Assembly: GCF_011947265.1 (NCBI RefSeq)
Contig: NZ_JAATHD010000002.1
Span: forward strand, 186,001-250,000
DNA: 64,000 nucleotides
From: Paenibacillus sp. HB172176
GTDB lineage: Bacteria > Bacillota > Bacilli > Paenibacillales > Paenibacillaceae
Direction of reading: 5' to 3'
Of the stretch, positions 15,793-23,992 are shown piece by piece. The position numbers were made by a program, and so were the translations under genes. The notes under the pieces were generated by a model that saw only the letters and a list, made by a program, of their open reading frames with translations, had not been told where the DNA came from and ran no database searches. Position 1 is the first letter of the stretch. Each line of letters starts with the position of its first letter.

Positions 15793-17442
15793 ATGCTCTT
15801 GAAAGATTTGCTGGACATTCCGACGCTGCGGGACGCAAGAATCGCCGCAGGCGCGGAAGGCTTAAATCGATCGGTTAGCTCCGTCAACATGATGGATGCG
15901 CCCGATATTATTCATTATTTGAAAAGGAACGAGCTTCTTCTGACAACGGCATACGCCGTGAAGGATCAACTGGACACGCTCGAAACGCTGGTATCCCATA
16001 TGGCCGATGCCGGCTGCGCGGGATTGGCAATCAAGACCAAACGCTTTCTCGAGGAAATTCCTGATTCGGTCATTGAGCAAGCGAATCGACTCGCCTTGCC
16101 CATTCTGGAGCTTCCGCTTGATTATTCGCTGGGAGAAGTGCTGAACAGCGCGCTTAGCCGCATTCTTCAGAGTAAATCCGATGAACTCAGCTACGCCATG
16201 GATACGCATCATGCCTTCTTCAATCTTATTCTGCAGGGAGAGGGATTATCGGAAATTGTGGAGAAGCTTGCGGAGCTGATTGGGGCGCCGGTTATGATTC
16301 TAAGCGCAAAGCATGAGCTTGTCGGTTTGTCGTCTATAATAAAGCCGCGAATGGGGGCCATGAATAAGCTGATTGCGCAGCTCTCCGCTCAGAAGCAGAC
16401 TCTGCCTGCCGGCCTATATCAAATCGAGCATGCGGCGCCTTCGGACGGTGCGATGTACGCGATGATACAAGCAATTCCCACCTTTCAATGGCAGGGCTAT
16501 ATAATCGCGTTCACGAATGAGGGCGTGATGAACAAATTGCATGCGCTGGCCATGGAGCAGGCTGCCAATGTGCTGGGCTATGAGCTCCTCAAGAGTCAAG
16601 CGGTGAAGGATCGCGCGAGACGATTCAAGATTGATTTCTTCTCGGAGCTGGTGCAGGGAGAAATTAAGACAGAAGAGGAAATTGTTCATCGCGGCAAGCA
16701 ATACGGTCTGTTCCCGTCAGAGATTATGCTGTGCGTCGTTTGCGGAAGGGATTCGGACGAAGGCGGCGATACTCATAAGCTGAATCAAGCGGTTGCCGAA
16801 CAGAGAGCCCGTGAGATCGACCAGCTCTACCATCGCTTGAACAAACAATTCTCGGCTTTAGACACGCCTTATGTGCTCTTTACTTTGAAGGACAAATGCA
16901 TCGCCATCTTGTCCTCGAAGGAATTGCTCGGCTCCGCTGACGGAAAGCGACTGCTTGCCCGGCATTTAATCGCCATTGCGGATAACATGGCTAGCGAAGA
17001 TGATATTCAGCTGTCATTCGGCATCGGCTCGCCGTTCAACAAGCTTCTTGACATTCCAGCTGCCTATAAGCAGGCGCTGGAGGCTTATCAGCTTGCCAGA
17101 GCCAATCAGAAGCAGAGATTCGTTCAGTTTTATCATACGAAGGAATTTGCCGATCTGCTTCGACTCATTCCTTATGAGGATCTTCAGGAATATTTGCGCG
17201 ACACCTTCGAGCCGTGGGGCGGCATTGACGAGAATGAGCAGAAGGAATGGCATAAGACACTGCGGGTATTTTACGATAATCATTGCCATATCGGCGAGAC
17301 GGCAAAACAACTGTACATTCATCGCAATACCGTGCTCTATCGACTGAACCGAATTGAACAATTAACGGGCACTCAGGTTAGAAATCCCGCAGACAGTCTT
17401 CGTATACGAATGGCGCTTCTCATTAAGGAGCTGATAAGTTAG
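15793..17442 (+). CDS. pucR: PucR-family transcriptional regulator of purine catabolism
   Basis: 549 aa. N-terminal PucR domain (about 5-125: LLKDLLDIPTLRDARI ... GLNRSVSSVNMMDAPD), a central ligand/GGDEF-like region, and a C-terminal PucR helix-turn-helix (IGETAKQLYIHRNTVLYRL, about 500-520). PucR senses purine-degradation intermediates (allantoin and relatives in B. subtilis) and activates purine operons. It is divergent from the 14-gene operon with a 213-base shared control region. A small inverted repeat ATGTTA/TAACAT at 15757-15775 just before its start may allow autoregulation. Its last 20 bases overlap the end of the convergent adenosine deaminase gene. Confidence 0.9.
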   Translation: MLLKDLLDIPTLRDARIAAGAEGLNRSVSSVNMMDAPDIIHYLKRNELLLTTAYAVKDQLDTLETLVSHMADAGCAGLAIKTKRFLEEIPDSVIEQANRLALPILELPLDYSLGEVLNSALSRILQSKSDELSYAMDTHHAFFNLILQGEGLSEIVEKLAELIGAPVMILSAKHELVGLSSIIKPRMGAMNKLIAQLSAQKQTLPAGLYQIEHAAPSDGAMYAMIQAIPTFQWQGYIIAFTNEGVMNKLHALAMEQAANVLGYELLKSQAVKDRARRFKIDFFSELVQGEIKTEEEIVHRGKQYGLFPSEIMLCVVCGRDSDEGGDTHKLNQAVAEQRAREIDQLYHRLNKQFSALDTPYVLFTLKDKCIAILSSKELLGSADGKRLLARHLIAIADNMASEDDIQLSFGIGSPFNKLLDIPAAYKQALEAYQLARANQKQRFVQFYHTKEFADLLRLIPYEDLQEYLRDTFEPWGGIDENEQKEWHKTLRVFYDNHCHIGETAKQLYIHRNTVLYRLNRIEQLTGTQVRNPADSLRIRMALLIKELIS

Positions 17443-18481
17443 TCGCGTCGCATTGCCATTTCTCAAGCATCAAATTCATGCGGGCGCGAAGCTCCGCCTT
17501 CTCTTCATCCTGGAGGAATACGGCGTCAATCGCGTTTCTTACAATTCGGCATAATTCCTCGTCCGTGAAGCGGAAGCGGGATTGCAAGGCTTCAAATTCC
17601 TTGGTCAGATTCGTATTGGAGACCGTCAAATTATCGGTGTTAACAGTTACCTTGACGCCTTGATCGAACAGCTCGCGGAAGGGATATTGTTCCCAGCTCT
17701 CGATCGCTTTCGTCTGAATATTGCTCGCAGGACATAATTCGAGGGGGATTTGCAGCGCTCTGACCAATTCAAGCATGTCCGGATTCTCCATCACCCGAAC
17801 GCCGTGACCGATCCTGCCTGCCCCAAGCCGATTGACGGCCGTACCGACATTCCCGGCGCCGCCTGCCTCTCCGGCATGAATCGTAATCGGCAGGTGCAGC
17901 TGCTTCGCGAGCTCGAACACCTTCTCGAACTGCTCCGGCGGATAATCCGCTTCGGAGCCTGCAAGATCGACGGCAACTACGCCTCGATTGAGATAGCGGG
18001 AGGCGGCTTCAATGACTTCAAGATTTTGCTCTTCCGAATGTCCGCGCAAACAAATGGCAATACATCTGGCCGTCACGTCGTATTTCCTCTCTCCCTCCCT
18101 CAGACCTTTCAGCACGGCTTCGAGTACTTCGTCAATCGTCAGTCCCTGCTCGCGATGGAGCTGAGGCGCGTAACGAACTTCAATATAGATAATATTCTGC
18201 TCCGCGGCTTGCTCCACGAGTTGGAGCGCCGCTTTCTCCAGCGCTTCGGCCGTTTGAAGGAAGCCCACGACGAAATGGAAGGTTTCCAGGTAGCGCGCCA
18301 ATGAATCGCAATGCGCATCGGCCTGCATGAAGCGCAGAAGCTCTTCCGGGTTCGAAGTCGGCAGCTTCTTGCCTTGCTCTGCTGCAAGCTCCATAATCAG
18401 TTCTGGCTTAACGCTGCCATCCAGATGCACATGCAGATCGATCTTCGGCAGTGCCTTCATTCTTTCCGTTAATGTCGCCAT
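17423..18481 (-). CDS. add: Adenosine deaminase
   Basis: 352 aa, standard length. Zinc and catalytic motifs: DLHVHLDGS (His17, His19), TIHAGEAGG (His and catalytic Glu), RIGHGVRV, and VNTDNLTVSNT carrying the zinc-ligand Asp. It converts adenosine or deoxyadenosine to inosine compounds, feeding hypoxanthine to the neighbouring xanthine dehydrogenase. RBS AAAGGAGGAAG before ATG 18481. It ends tail to tail with pucR with a 20-base overlap. Confidence 0.93.
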   Translation of the reverse strand: MATLTERMKALPKIDLHVHLDGSVKPELIMELAAEQGKKLPTSNPEELLRFMQADAHCDSLARYLETFHFVVGFLQTAEALEKAALQLVEQAAEQNIIYIEVRYAPQLHREQGLTIDEVLEAVLKGLREGERKYDVTARCIAICLRGHSEEQNLEVIEAASRYLNRGVVAVDLAGSEADYPPEQFEKVFELAKQLHLPITIHAGEAGGAGNVGTAVNRLGAGRIGHGVRVMENPDMLELVRALQIPLELCPASNIQTKAIESWEQYPFRELFDQGVKVTVNTDNLTVSNTNLTKEFEALQSRFRFTDEELCRIVRNAIDAVFLQDEEKAELRARMNLMLEKWQCDATNLSAP

Positions 18482-18649
18482 CGGACTTCCTCCTTTATAT
18501 GGTTTATTGCCTGCTTACCCGTTTTCGTCAAACATGAAACAAAGGAGAAGCGTTCGCTCCTACCTTACTATATTTAAAGTCCCATAGCAATCCTCCTATT
18601 CTCCTTCTTCTTGCCATGATAGAATGAGTTATCAAAGGAGGCGGGAAGC

Positions 18650-19903
18650 ATGTCTGCGTTGCAAGACCAGCTCTGCAATTATTTCGAACACTATCGCAAA
18701 CGATGGCCTTTTAACGGGTCGGCGCTTGTTGCAATTGAAGGCAAGATTCTATTCGAGGAGCACTTCGGCTATGGGAGCCTCGAGCATGAAATTCCGATTT
18801 CAAGGTCAACCAGATTCGGCATTTGGTCAGTCACGAAATCCTTCACCGCAGCGGCGATTATGCTGCTCCGCGAGCGCGGAAAGCTTCAACTCGAAGATGA
18901 GATCAGCAGGTATCTGCCGCCTTTTCAAGCCTTGCGGCGAATTACAATCGAGCAGTTGCTTCATCATACATCGGGACTTGCCAATTTCACGAGCCTGCCG
19001 CAGTACAACAAACATTACAACAAGTGGCCAGTCGCCAAGGAGGAGCTGCTCTCGTTCATTCTCGAGCAAGGCTTCGTCAGTGCTCCAGGCGAAACTTTCG
19101 CATACAATAATACAGGCTATTATTTGCTCGGCATGATTCTTGAATCTGTAACGGGACAATCCTTCGAGGCGTTCGTCGCTCAGCATATCCTGAATCCTCT
19201 AGGTCTGACGAATACCGGCATTCATGACGGCGCCAAGATTATACCGGGACTCGCCTCGTCCTACCATCACTCGGGAGATGGCGTCATTCCATCGGAATTT
19301 ATCGAGATGAGCTCCGTTTTCTCGGCAGGAGGCATGTACTCTACCTTGGAGGATTTGCTGACATGGAGTCAAGCACTGCAGGCAGGGAAGCTGCTTCGCC
19401 CAGAAACTTTGTCGGACATGTTCGGAATCGACGGTCCCTATGCGATCGGATGGTTCCAAGACAAGCATCTCGGCCGCAAGAGACGATATCACGGCGGCGC
19501 GTATCGCGGCTTTCGAAGCGAGCTCCACACCTATCCCGAAGAGCGCTTGACGATCGTGCTTCTCTCCAACTATAACGACAACGCTGTGACAGCAATAGCG
19601 AACCAGCTGGCGTCAATCGTGCTGAATGGCAACTGCGACATACCCGATTTGCCGCCGCGTATATCTTATCCCCATGAAACTTCTGACAGTATCTTGGGCA
19701 TATATGAAGGCTACGGGTGCAAAGCGGAGGTCGGCAGAGACGACCAGGGTTACTTCTTCCTATGGAATGACCGGGAGTTGAATCGCATGTTCCCGATTGC
19801 TGAGATGACCTTTCATCATGAACGGCTCCCCCAACGTTACTCCTTCAAGGAACAGCCCCAGGGTACGCTCACATTTCTCGGCATGATCAAGAAGCAAGCT
19901 TAG
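18650..19903 (+). CDS. Serine hydrolase, class C beta-lactamase / PBP-like
   Basis: 417 aa, beta-lactamase-related family (PF00144 type). Active-site motifs: Ser60-Val-Thr-Lys63 (SxxK), Tyr152-Asn-Asn and His281-Gly-Gly (KTG equivalent). A C-terminal domain of about 90 residues follows. No signal peptide is evident, so it may be cytoplasmic: an esterase or peptidase rather than a resistance enzyme. RBS AAAGGAGGCGGG before ATG 18650. Stands alone between divergent add and a terminator-like hairpin. Confidence 0.85.
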   Translation: MSALQDQLCNYFEHYRKRWPFNGSALVAIEGKILFEEHFGYGSLEHEIPISRSTRFGIWSVTKSFTAAAIMLLRERGKLQLEDEISRYLPPFQALRRITIEQLLHHTSGLANFTSLPQYNKHYNKWPVAKEELLSFILEQGFVSAPGETFAYNNTGYYLLGMILESVTGQSFEAFVAQHILNPLGLTNTGIHDGAKIIPGLASSYHHSGDGVIPSEFIEMSSVFSAGGMYSTLEDLLTWSQALQAGKLLRPETLSDMFGIDGPYAIGWFQDKHLGRKRRYHGGAYRGFRSELHTYPEERLTIVLLSNYNDNAVTAIANQLASIVLNGNCDIPDLPPRISYPHETSDSILGIYEGYGCKAEVGRDDQGYFFLWNDRELNRMFPIAEMTFHHERLPQRYSFKEQPQGTLTFLGMIKKQA

Positions 19904-19917
19904 CGGGCTTGCTTCTT
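19889..19917 (+). terminator. Hairpin at the end of the serine hydrolase gene
   Basis: Perfect 11-bp stem (19889-19899 with 19907-19917), 7-nt loop, overlapping the stop codon and followed by only one extra T. Probably a weak terminator or 3'-end stabiliser. Confidence 0.5.
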
Positions 19918-19993
19918 TGCATGGAGCAAAGCCGCTTGGCGGACACTGCTTCATTTTCACCCATCCCCAGGGAACGACAGATGAAAATAGTTG

Positions 19994-20022
19994 TTTACAG
20001 TCGCTGCCAATTAAGCTAATAT
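19994..20022 (+). promoter_or_regulatory. Sigma-A promoter of the Asn-rich secreted protein gene
   Basis: -35 TTTACA (19994-19999), 17-base spacer, -10 TAATAT (20017-20022). The leader to the start codon at 20077 is about 47 bases and contains an AAAGGGG ribosome site. Confidence 0.65.
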
Positions 20023-20076
20023 TCTTAATAGAGAACACCGTTTTCTCCAATTTAATGCAAAGGGGTGAACCTATCG

Positions 20077-20529
20077 ATGAACTTGGTGAAAAAGGTAGCG
20101 GGAATAACCCTCCTTCTAACGTTGCTCGCATTTCCCGCTTCAGCCTTCGCTTCCAGCCAATCGCATTCAAGCAATGACGGCAAAAACAGCTTCCTGAGCG
20201 ACTTATTCTCGAAAATCAGCAGCACATTGTCCAGCTACAACGTTGGCTCCGGCTCAAACAACAATCATAATCAAAGCAGCAATTACAATTCGTCCTACGG
20301 CAACAATAACTACAACAATAACTCCAATCATTCCAACAACAATAACAACAATAATAACAGCTTCTGGGACTGGTTGAACTGCGATGACTGGTTCGGCGGA
20401 GCCTCGGATTGGTGTGACGACTTCTTCGACAATTCGGATTGGTGCGACGACTTCTTCGATGATTGCGACTGGTGGAACGACAACGAGACCGATTCCGCCA
20501 AGATTTGGGAGAAATATTATTGTTATTAA
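20077..20529 (+). CDS. Small secreted Asn-rich protein with WCDDFFD repeats, unknown function
   Basis: 150 aa, not recognised as a known family. A signal peptide occupies about 1-25 (VKK, hydrophobic core, ASAFA-S). Residues 26-55 are Ser-rich; 61-94 are almost pure Asn with Ser, Tyr and His; 95-150 are acidic and aromatic with two perfect 10-residue repeats SDWCDDFFDN / SDWCDDFFDD (110-129) and looser copies NCDDWFGGA and CDWWNDN on either side. Five cysteines (102, 113, 123, 130, 149). Start ATG 20077 is preferred to GTG 20065 by spacing from AAAGGGG. Flanked by its own promoter and a terminator. A metal-binding, adhesive or disulfide-linked surface role is possible but unproven. Confidence 0.75.
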   Translation: MNLVKKVAGITLLLTLLAFPASAFASSQSHSSNDGKNSFLSDLFSKISSTLSSYNVGSGSNNNHNQSSNYNSSYGNNNYNNNSNHSNNNNNNNNSFWDWLNCDDWFGGASDWCDDFFDNSDWCDDFFDDCDWWNDNETDSAKIWEKYYCY

Positions 20530-20550
20530 ATTTTCAGACCTCTCTGCATG

Positions 20551-20600
20551 GAAACAGGCTGTTCATCGGCGGCGATACCCGCCGGAGAACAGCCTGTTTC
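20551..20600. terminator. Bidirectional terminator between the Asn-rich gene and araA
   Basis: A perfect 14-bp outer stem (20551-20564 with 20587-20600) encloses an inner CGGCGG/CCGCCG stem. T-rich sequence follows on the plus side. Sits between convergent genes. Confidence 0.75.
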
Positions 20601-20632
20601 TTGTATTTCTATTCTTTCATAAATTGTTCGTT

Positions 20633-22123
20633 CTAACGAATACGATAGCTGAGATCATTCCATCTAAGCTCATTGCGGAAGCTTCTTAGCGTAGTATTCT
20701 TGTCGATGACAACCGCCTCGATACCGATAAGCTCCGCCCAATCGAGCAGTTGTTCCGTCGTAACCTCGTAGGAGAAGACGGTGTGATGGGCGCCTCCGGC
20801 ATAGATCCATGCTTCGGACGCTTCGCGCAGCGAAGGCTCGGACTGCCACAACACTCTGGCAACGGGAAGCTTCGGCATCTCATGCTCCGCCTTCACAGCG
20901 TTCACTTCGCTGATGATGAGTCTGAAGCGATGGCCCAGATCGACGAGAGACGCATTAACCGCCCTCCCTTCGCGGCCGTCGAATACGAGACGAGCCGGAT
21001 CGGCTTTGCCTCCAATGCCGAGCGGATGCACCTCGATGCTCGGACGGTCGGCTGCGATAGTCGGACAGATTTCGAGCATATGGGCGCCAAGCACAAGCTC
21101 ATTGCCGGGCTGGAGATGATAGGTGTAATCCTCCATGAACGAGGTGCCGCGGTTGCCCGCCATCATCTTCATCATGCGGGTAAGCGCCGAGGTTTTCCAA
21201 TCGCCCTCTCCGCCAAAGCCGTATCCTTGCTCCATCAGGCGCTGAACCGCAAGACCTGGAAGCTGCGGCATGCCGTGCAGATCCTCGAACGTCGTCGTGA
21301 AAGCGGAATAGCCGCCATCTGTCAGAAACGCCTTGAGTCCAAGCTCGATGCGCGCTTGCTCGCTGATGGATTGCCAAGCTTGAGAATCATTCCGCGTGCT
21401 TCCCGAGATTGTGTAGCGCTCTGAGTATTCGTCAAGAAGCGCTTTCACCTCGGCCTCGCTTATATCGTTCATCCTCGCGACCAAATCCCCGATGCCGTAG
21501 CCGTTAATCGACCAACCGAATTTGATCTGCGCTTCAACTTTATCGCCTTCCGTGACCGCTACTTGACGCATGTTGTCGCCGAATCTCGCAACCTTCAGCT
21601 GTCGTCCTTGCGCCGATGCCGACGCCGCGTACATCCAAGCGGCGATTCTGCCGCGCGTCTCCGCGCTTTGCCAATGACCGGTCACCACTTTGCGGTCGAG
21701 CCCGATTCTGGAGAAGATATGTCCGAACTCGCGATCGCCGTGAGCGGATTGATTCGTGTTCATGAAATCCATATCAATCGAATCCCAAGGGATATCGCGG
21801 TTGAATTGGGTATGCAGATGAAGTAAAGGCTTGCGCAGCTCCTGCAGGCCGCCAATCCACATTTTGGCAGGCGAGAAGGTGTGCATCCACGTAATTACGC
21901 CCGCGCAGTTCGAGTCCGCTTTCGCTTCCAGACAGAGACGGTATATCTCATCGGGGGTCGTTACAATGCCCTTATCGATCAATGTATAAGGCAGTTCCCC
22001 GCTATCCTTGAAGGAATTCACAATAATTGCCGAATGGCCGGCAACCTCCTCCAGGGTTTCCGGACCGTACAAATGTTGACTTCCTGTCACAAACCAAAAT
22101 TGAAAGGGCTTCGCTTCTAACAT
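20633..22123 (-). CDS. araA: L-arabinose isomerase
   Basis: 496 aa, the family length. Interconverts L-arabinose and L-ribulose in the cytosol with a divalent metal. FWFVTGSQHLYGPETL at the N-terminus, WMHTFSPAKMWI, and GEGDWKTSALTRMMK with the catalytic Glu are AraA landmarks. ATG 22123 is preferred to an upstream in-frame start because GGGAGGAAT lies just before it. The other arabinose genes are not next to it. Control by AraR is suggested by two operator-like palindromes upstream. Confidence 0.95.
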   Translation of the reverse strand: MLEAKPFQFWFVTGSQHLYGPETLEEVAGHSAIIVNSFKDSGELPYTLIDKGIVTTPDEIYRLCLEAKADSNCAGVITWMHTFSPAKMWIGGLQELRKPLLHLHTQFNRDIPWDSIDMDFMNTNQSAHGDREFGHIFSRIGLDRKVVTGHWQSAETRGRIAAWMYAASASAQGRQLKVARFGDNMRQVAVTEGDKVEAQIKFGWSINGYGIGDLVARMNDISEAEVKALLDEYSERYTISGSTRNDSQAWQSISEQARIELGLKAFLTDGGYSAFTTTFEDLHGMPQLPGLAVQRLMEQGYGFGGEGDWKTSALTRMMKMMAGNRGTSFMEDYTYHLQPGNELVLGAHMLEICPTIAADRPSIEVHPLGIGGKADPARLVFDGREGRAVNASLVDLGHRFRLIISEVNAVKAEHEMPKLPVARVLWQSEPSLREASEAWIYAGGAHHTVFSYEVTTEQLLDWAELIGIEAVVIDKNTTLRSFRNELRWNDLSYRIR

Positions 22124-22151
22124 GTTTGCATTCCTCCCGATCGAGTCGTTA

Positions 22152-22167
22152 AGTTGTTCGTACAATA
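22152..22167. promoter_or_regulatory. AraR operator, proximal copy
   Basis: AGTTGTTCGTACAATA matches the B. subtilis AraR box ATTTGTACGTACAAAT at 12 of 16 positions. Lies between the araA -10 box and the start codon. Confidence 0.55.
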
Positions 22168-22175
22168 ATGACGAA

Positions 22176-22181
22176 ATTATA
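22176..22181 (-). promoter_or_regulatory. araA -10 box
   Basis: Minus-strand TATAAT at 22181-22176. The -35 region 17 bases upstream (GTACAA) is weak and falls inside the distal AraR operator, so AraR binding should block polymerase. Confidence 0.55.
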
Positions 22182-22191
22182 TCAATTTAAC

Positions 22192-22215
22192 ATCAACTTG
22201 TACATACAAGTTGAT
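22192..22215. promoter_or_regulatory. AraR operator, distal copy
   Basis: A palindrome with two 11-base arms (ATCAACTTGTA and TACAAGTTGAT) around CA. The core ACTTGTACATACAAGT matches the AraR consensus. Its centre is 44 bases (about four helical turns) from the proximal copy. Confidence 0.7.
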
Positions 22216-22277
22216 TCTCTATTATCATACTCTTCCCTTCGTTTTAATTCAAGAGCAAATTGAAAAAGCGCTTATCG

Positions 22278-22306
22278 TTGCTTACTCTTCCTTGCTTCGA
22301 TATAAT
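22278..22306 (+). promoter_or_regulatory. Sigma-A promoter of the methyltransferase operon
   Basis: -35 TTGCTT (22278-22283), 17-base spacer, -10 TATAAT (22301-22306); start codon at 22363. Confidence 0.65.
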
Positions 22307-22362
22307 AATCGAGGATGTGACAATAAAGATGGACTCTAGAAGTCGAGGAAGGGTAATTCGCA

Positions 22363-23229
22363 ATGTTTATATCAGATAAATGGAGAGATTATGAAGTTAT
22401 CGATACGGGAGACGGCGATAAACTGGAGCGCTGGGGAAGCTATATTCTGCGCAGACCCGATCCGCAAATCATATGGCCGATCGCGGACGAGTCGGGCTTG
22501 TGGCTCAGTCCGGACGGCTACTATCATCGAAGCGCTTCGGGCGGCGGCAAGTGGGAGATGAAGACTTCCCTGCCGGAGAGATGGACCATCGCTTACGGCG
22601 AACTGTCCTTCCATATCAAGCCTACCAATTTCAAGCATACCGGATTATTCCCGGAGCAAGCCGTCAACTGGAGCTGGATGATGGACAAGATTCGCACAGC
22701 GAACCGCCCCGTCCGCGTACTGAATCTGTTTGCGTATTCAGGCGGAGCGACGGTGGCATGCGCGGCTGCAGGCGCCGAGGTCTGTCATGTGGACGCCGCG
22801 AAAGGCATGGTGCAGTGGGCGAAGGAGAACGCCGCCTTGTCCGGTCTTGAATCCGCGCCGGTTCGTTATATTACGGATGATGTGTTCAAATTCGTGCAGC
22901 GGGAGCAGCGTCGCGGCAGAACGTACGACGCTATTATTATGGACCCGCCTTCCTACGGACGCGGACCGAATGGGGAAACCTGGAAGCTTGAAGAGAATCT
23001 CTATCCCTTCTTGCAGACCTGCACGACAATACTATCCGAACAACCCCTGTTCCTGCTTATCAATTCTTACACAACCGGCCTCTCGCCTTCCGTTCTTCAT
23101 AACTTGCTGCATATGGCGGTGAGGCAAAAATTCGGCGGAAGCATTCATTGCGGGGAAATTGGCCTTCCGATTACGAAATCCGGCCTGAATCTGCCTTGCG
23201 GCATACTGGGCCGCTGGGAGTCGAACTGA
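22363..23229 (+). CDS. Class I SAM-dependent methyltransferase, RlmI-like
   Basis: 288 aa. The SAM-binding motif is VLNLFAYSGGAT (119-130) and the catalytic motif Asp194-Pro-Pro-Ser-Tyr (DPPSYGRG), the pattern of RlmI/RlmK-type 23S rRNA cytosine/guanine methyltransferases. The PUA domain that E. coli RlmI has is missing; an N-terminal beta-rich segment of about 90 residues takes its place. The stop TGA shares bases with the ATG of the pseudouridine synthase gene, so the two RNA-modification enzymes are coupled. The exact RNA target is unknown. Confidence 0.82.
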   Translation: MFISDKWRDYEVIDTGDGDKLERWGSYILRRPDPQIIWPIADESGLWLSPDGYYHRSASGGGKWEMKTSLPERWTIAYGELSFHIKPTNFKHTGLFPEQAVNWSWMMDKIRTANRPVRVLNLFAYSGGATVACAAAGAEVCHVDAAKGMVQWAKENAALSGLESAPVRYITDDVFKFVQREQRRGRTYDAIIMDPPSYGRGPNGETWKLEENLYPFLQTCTTILSEQPLFLLINSYTTGLSPSVLHNLLHMAVRQKFGGSIHCGEIGLPITKSGLNLPCGILGRWESN

Positions 23230-23951
23230 TGACGATCCCCGTATTATATGAGGATAATCACGTGCTTGCGGTAATTAAACCTCCGGGCGTGCCTTCCCAA
23301 GAGGACGAATCACGCGACCCGGACATGCTCACGCTGCTGAAGCAGGATTTGAAGCTGCGCCACAACAAGCCCGGCAATGTGTTCCTGGGCCTTCTTCATC
23401 GTCTGGATCGACCCGTAGGCGGAGCGATGATCTTCGCGAAAACCTCCAAAGCCGCCTCGCGCATGTCTGAATCCATTCGCAGCCGCAGCTTTGACAAAAC
23501 CTATATATGCGTGCTGCAGGGCATTCCGCGAGCTTCTGGCGGAAGGCTCGTCCATTATCTTCGCAAGGACGCGAAGCGCAATGTAGTCGCCGTCTTTGAC
23601 CGGCCTGCTCCAGATGCGAAGGAAGCCGTGTTATCCTATTCGGTTATAGCGAGGGATTCATTCCGCAGCCTGGCTGCAGTGAAGCTTCACACCGGCCGCT
23701 CCCATCAGATCAGAGCGCAAATGTCGCATATCGGCACACCTCTCGCGGGCGATTTGAAATATGGCGCGGCGAAGCTCGAGGGCTTCTCGGACATCGCGCT
23801 GTGGTCCGCCTCCTTGATCATCCCCCACCCCGTGACGAAGGAAGCGATCCGGGTTCGTTCCTTGCCGGAGCCAACAGGGCCTTGGAGCGGATGGACACAG
23901 CAGCAGTTGGATGCGGCCTGCTCTCATTTCGAGCTTGGGCTCGAGTCATGA
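23229..23951 (+). CDS. RluA-family pseudouridine synthase
   Basis: 240 aa. Catalytic motif LLHRLDRPVGG with Asp60, preceded by IKPPGVPSQED and followed by the LHTGRSHQIRAQM motif near 155-170. No S4 domain, as in the short RluA/YlyB/TruC-like branch. Isomerises uridine in rRNA or tRNA. The start is taken at 23229, overlapping the methyltransferase stop (TGATG); the frame extends 27 codons upstream but inside the previous gene. Confidence 0.87.
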   Translation: MTIPVLYEDNHVLAVIKPPGVPSQEDESRDPDMLTLLKQDLKLRHNKPGNVFLGLLHRLDRPVGGAMIFAKTSKAASRMSESIRSRSFDKTYICVLQGIPRASGGRLVHYLRKDAKRNVVAVFDRPAPDAKEAVLSYSVIARDSFRSLAAVKLHTGRSHQIRAQMSHIGTPLAGDLKYGAAKLEGFSDIALWSASLIIPHPVTKEAIRVRSLPEPTGPWSGWTQQQLDAACSHFELGLES

Positions 23952-23992
23952 CGATATATTTGCCCGGCTCGCGGGAGAAAGAGAGCTGATTC

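Noticed and set aside
16414-16701. Minus-strand frame inside pucR
   Set aside because: Antisense shadow with no supporting signals.
1-18500. A uricase (PucL), HpxO, allantoinase or allantoate hydrolase in the purine region
   Set aside because: Looked for their motifs in all reading frames of the region and saw none; only HIU hydrolase and OHCU decarboxylase are present.
20261-20370. AAC-rich tract as a microsatellite or CRISPR-like repeat
   Set aside because: It is the in-frame Asn codon run of the secreted protein, without regular unit or spacers.
22260-22276. cre (CcpA) site upstream of araA
   Set aside because: An AAGCGCTT core is there but the outer positions fit the cre consensus poorly.
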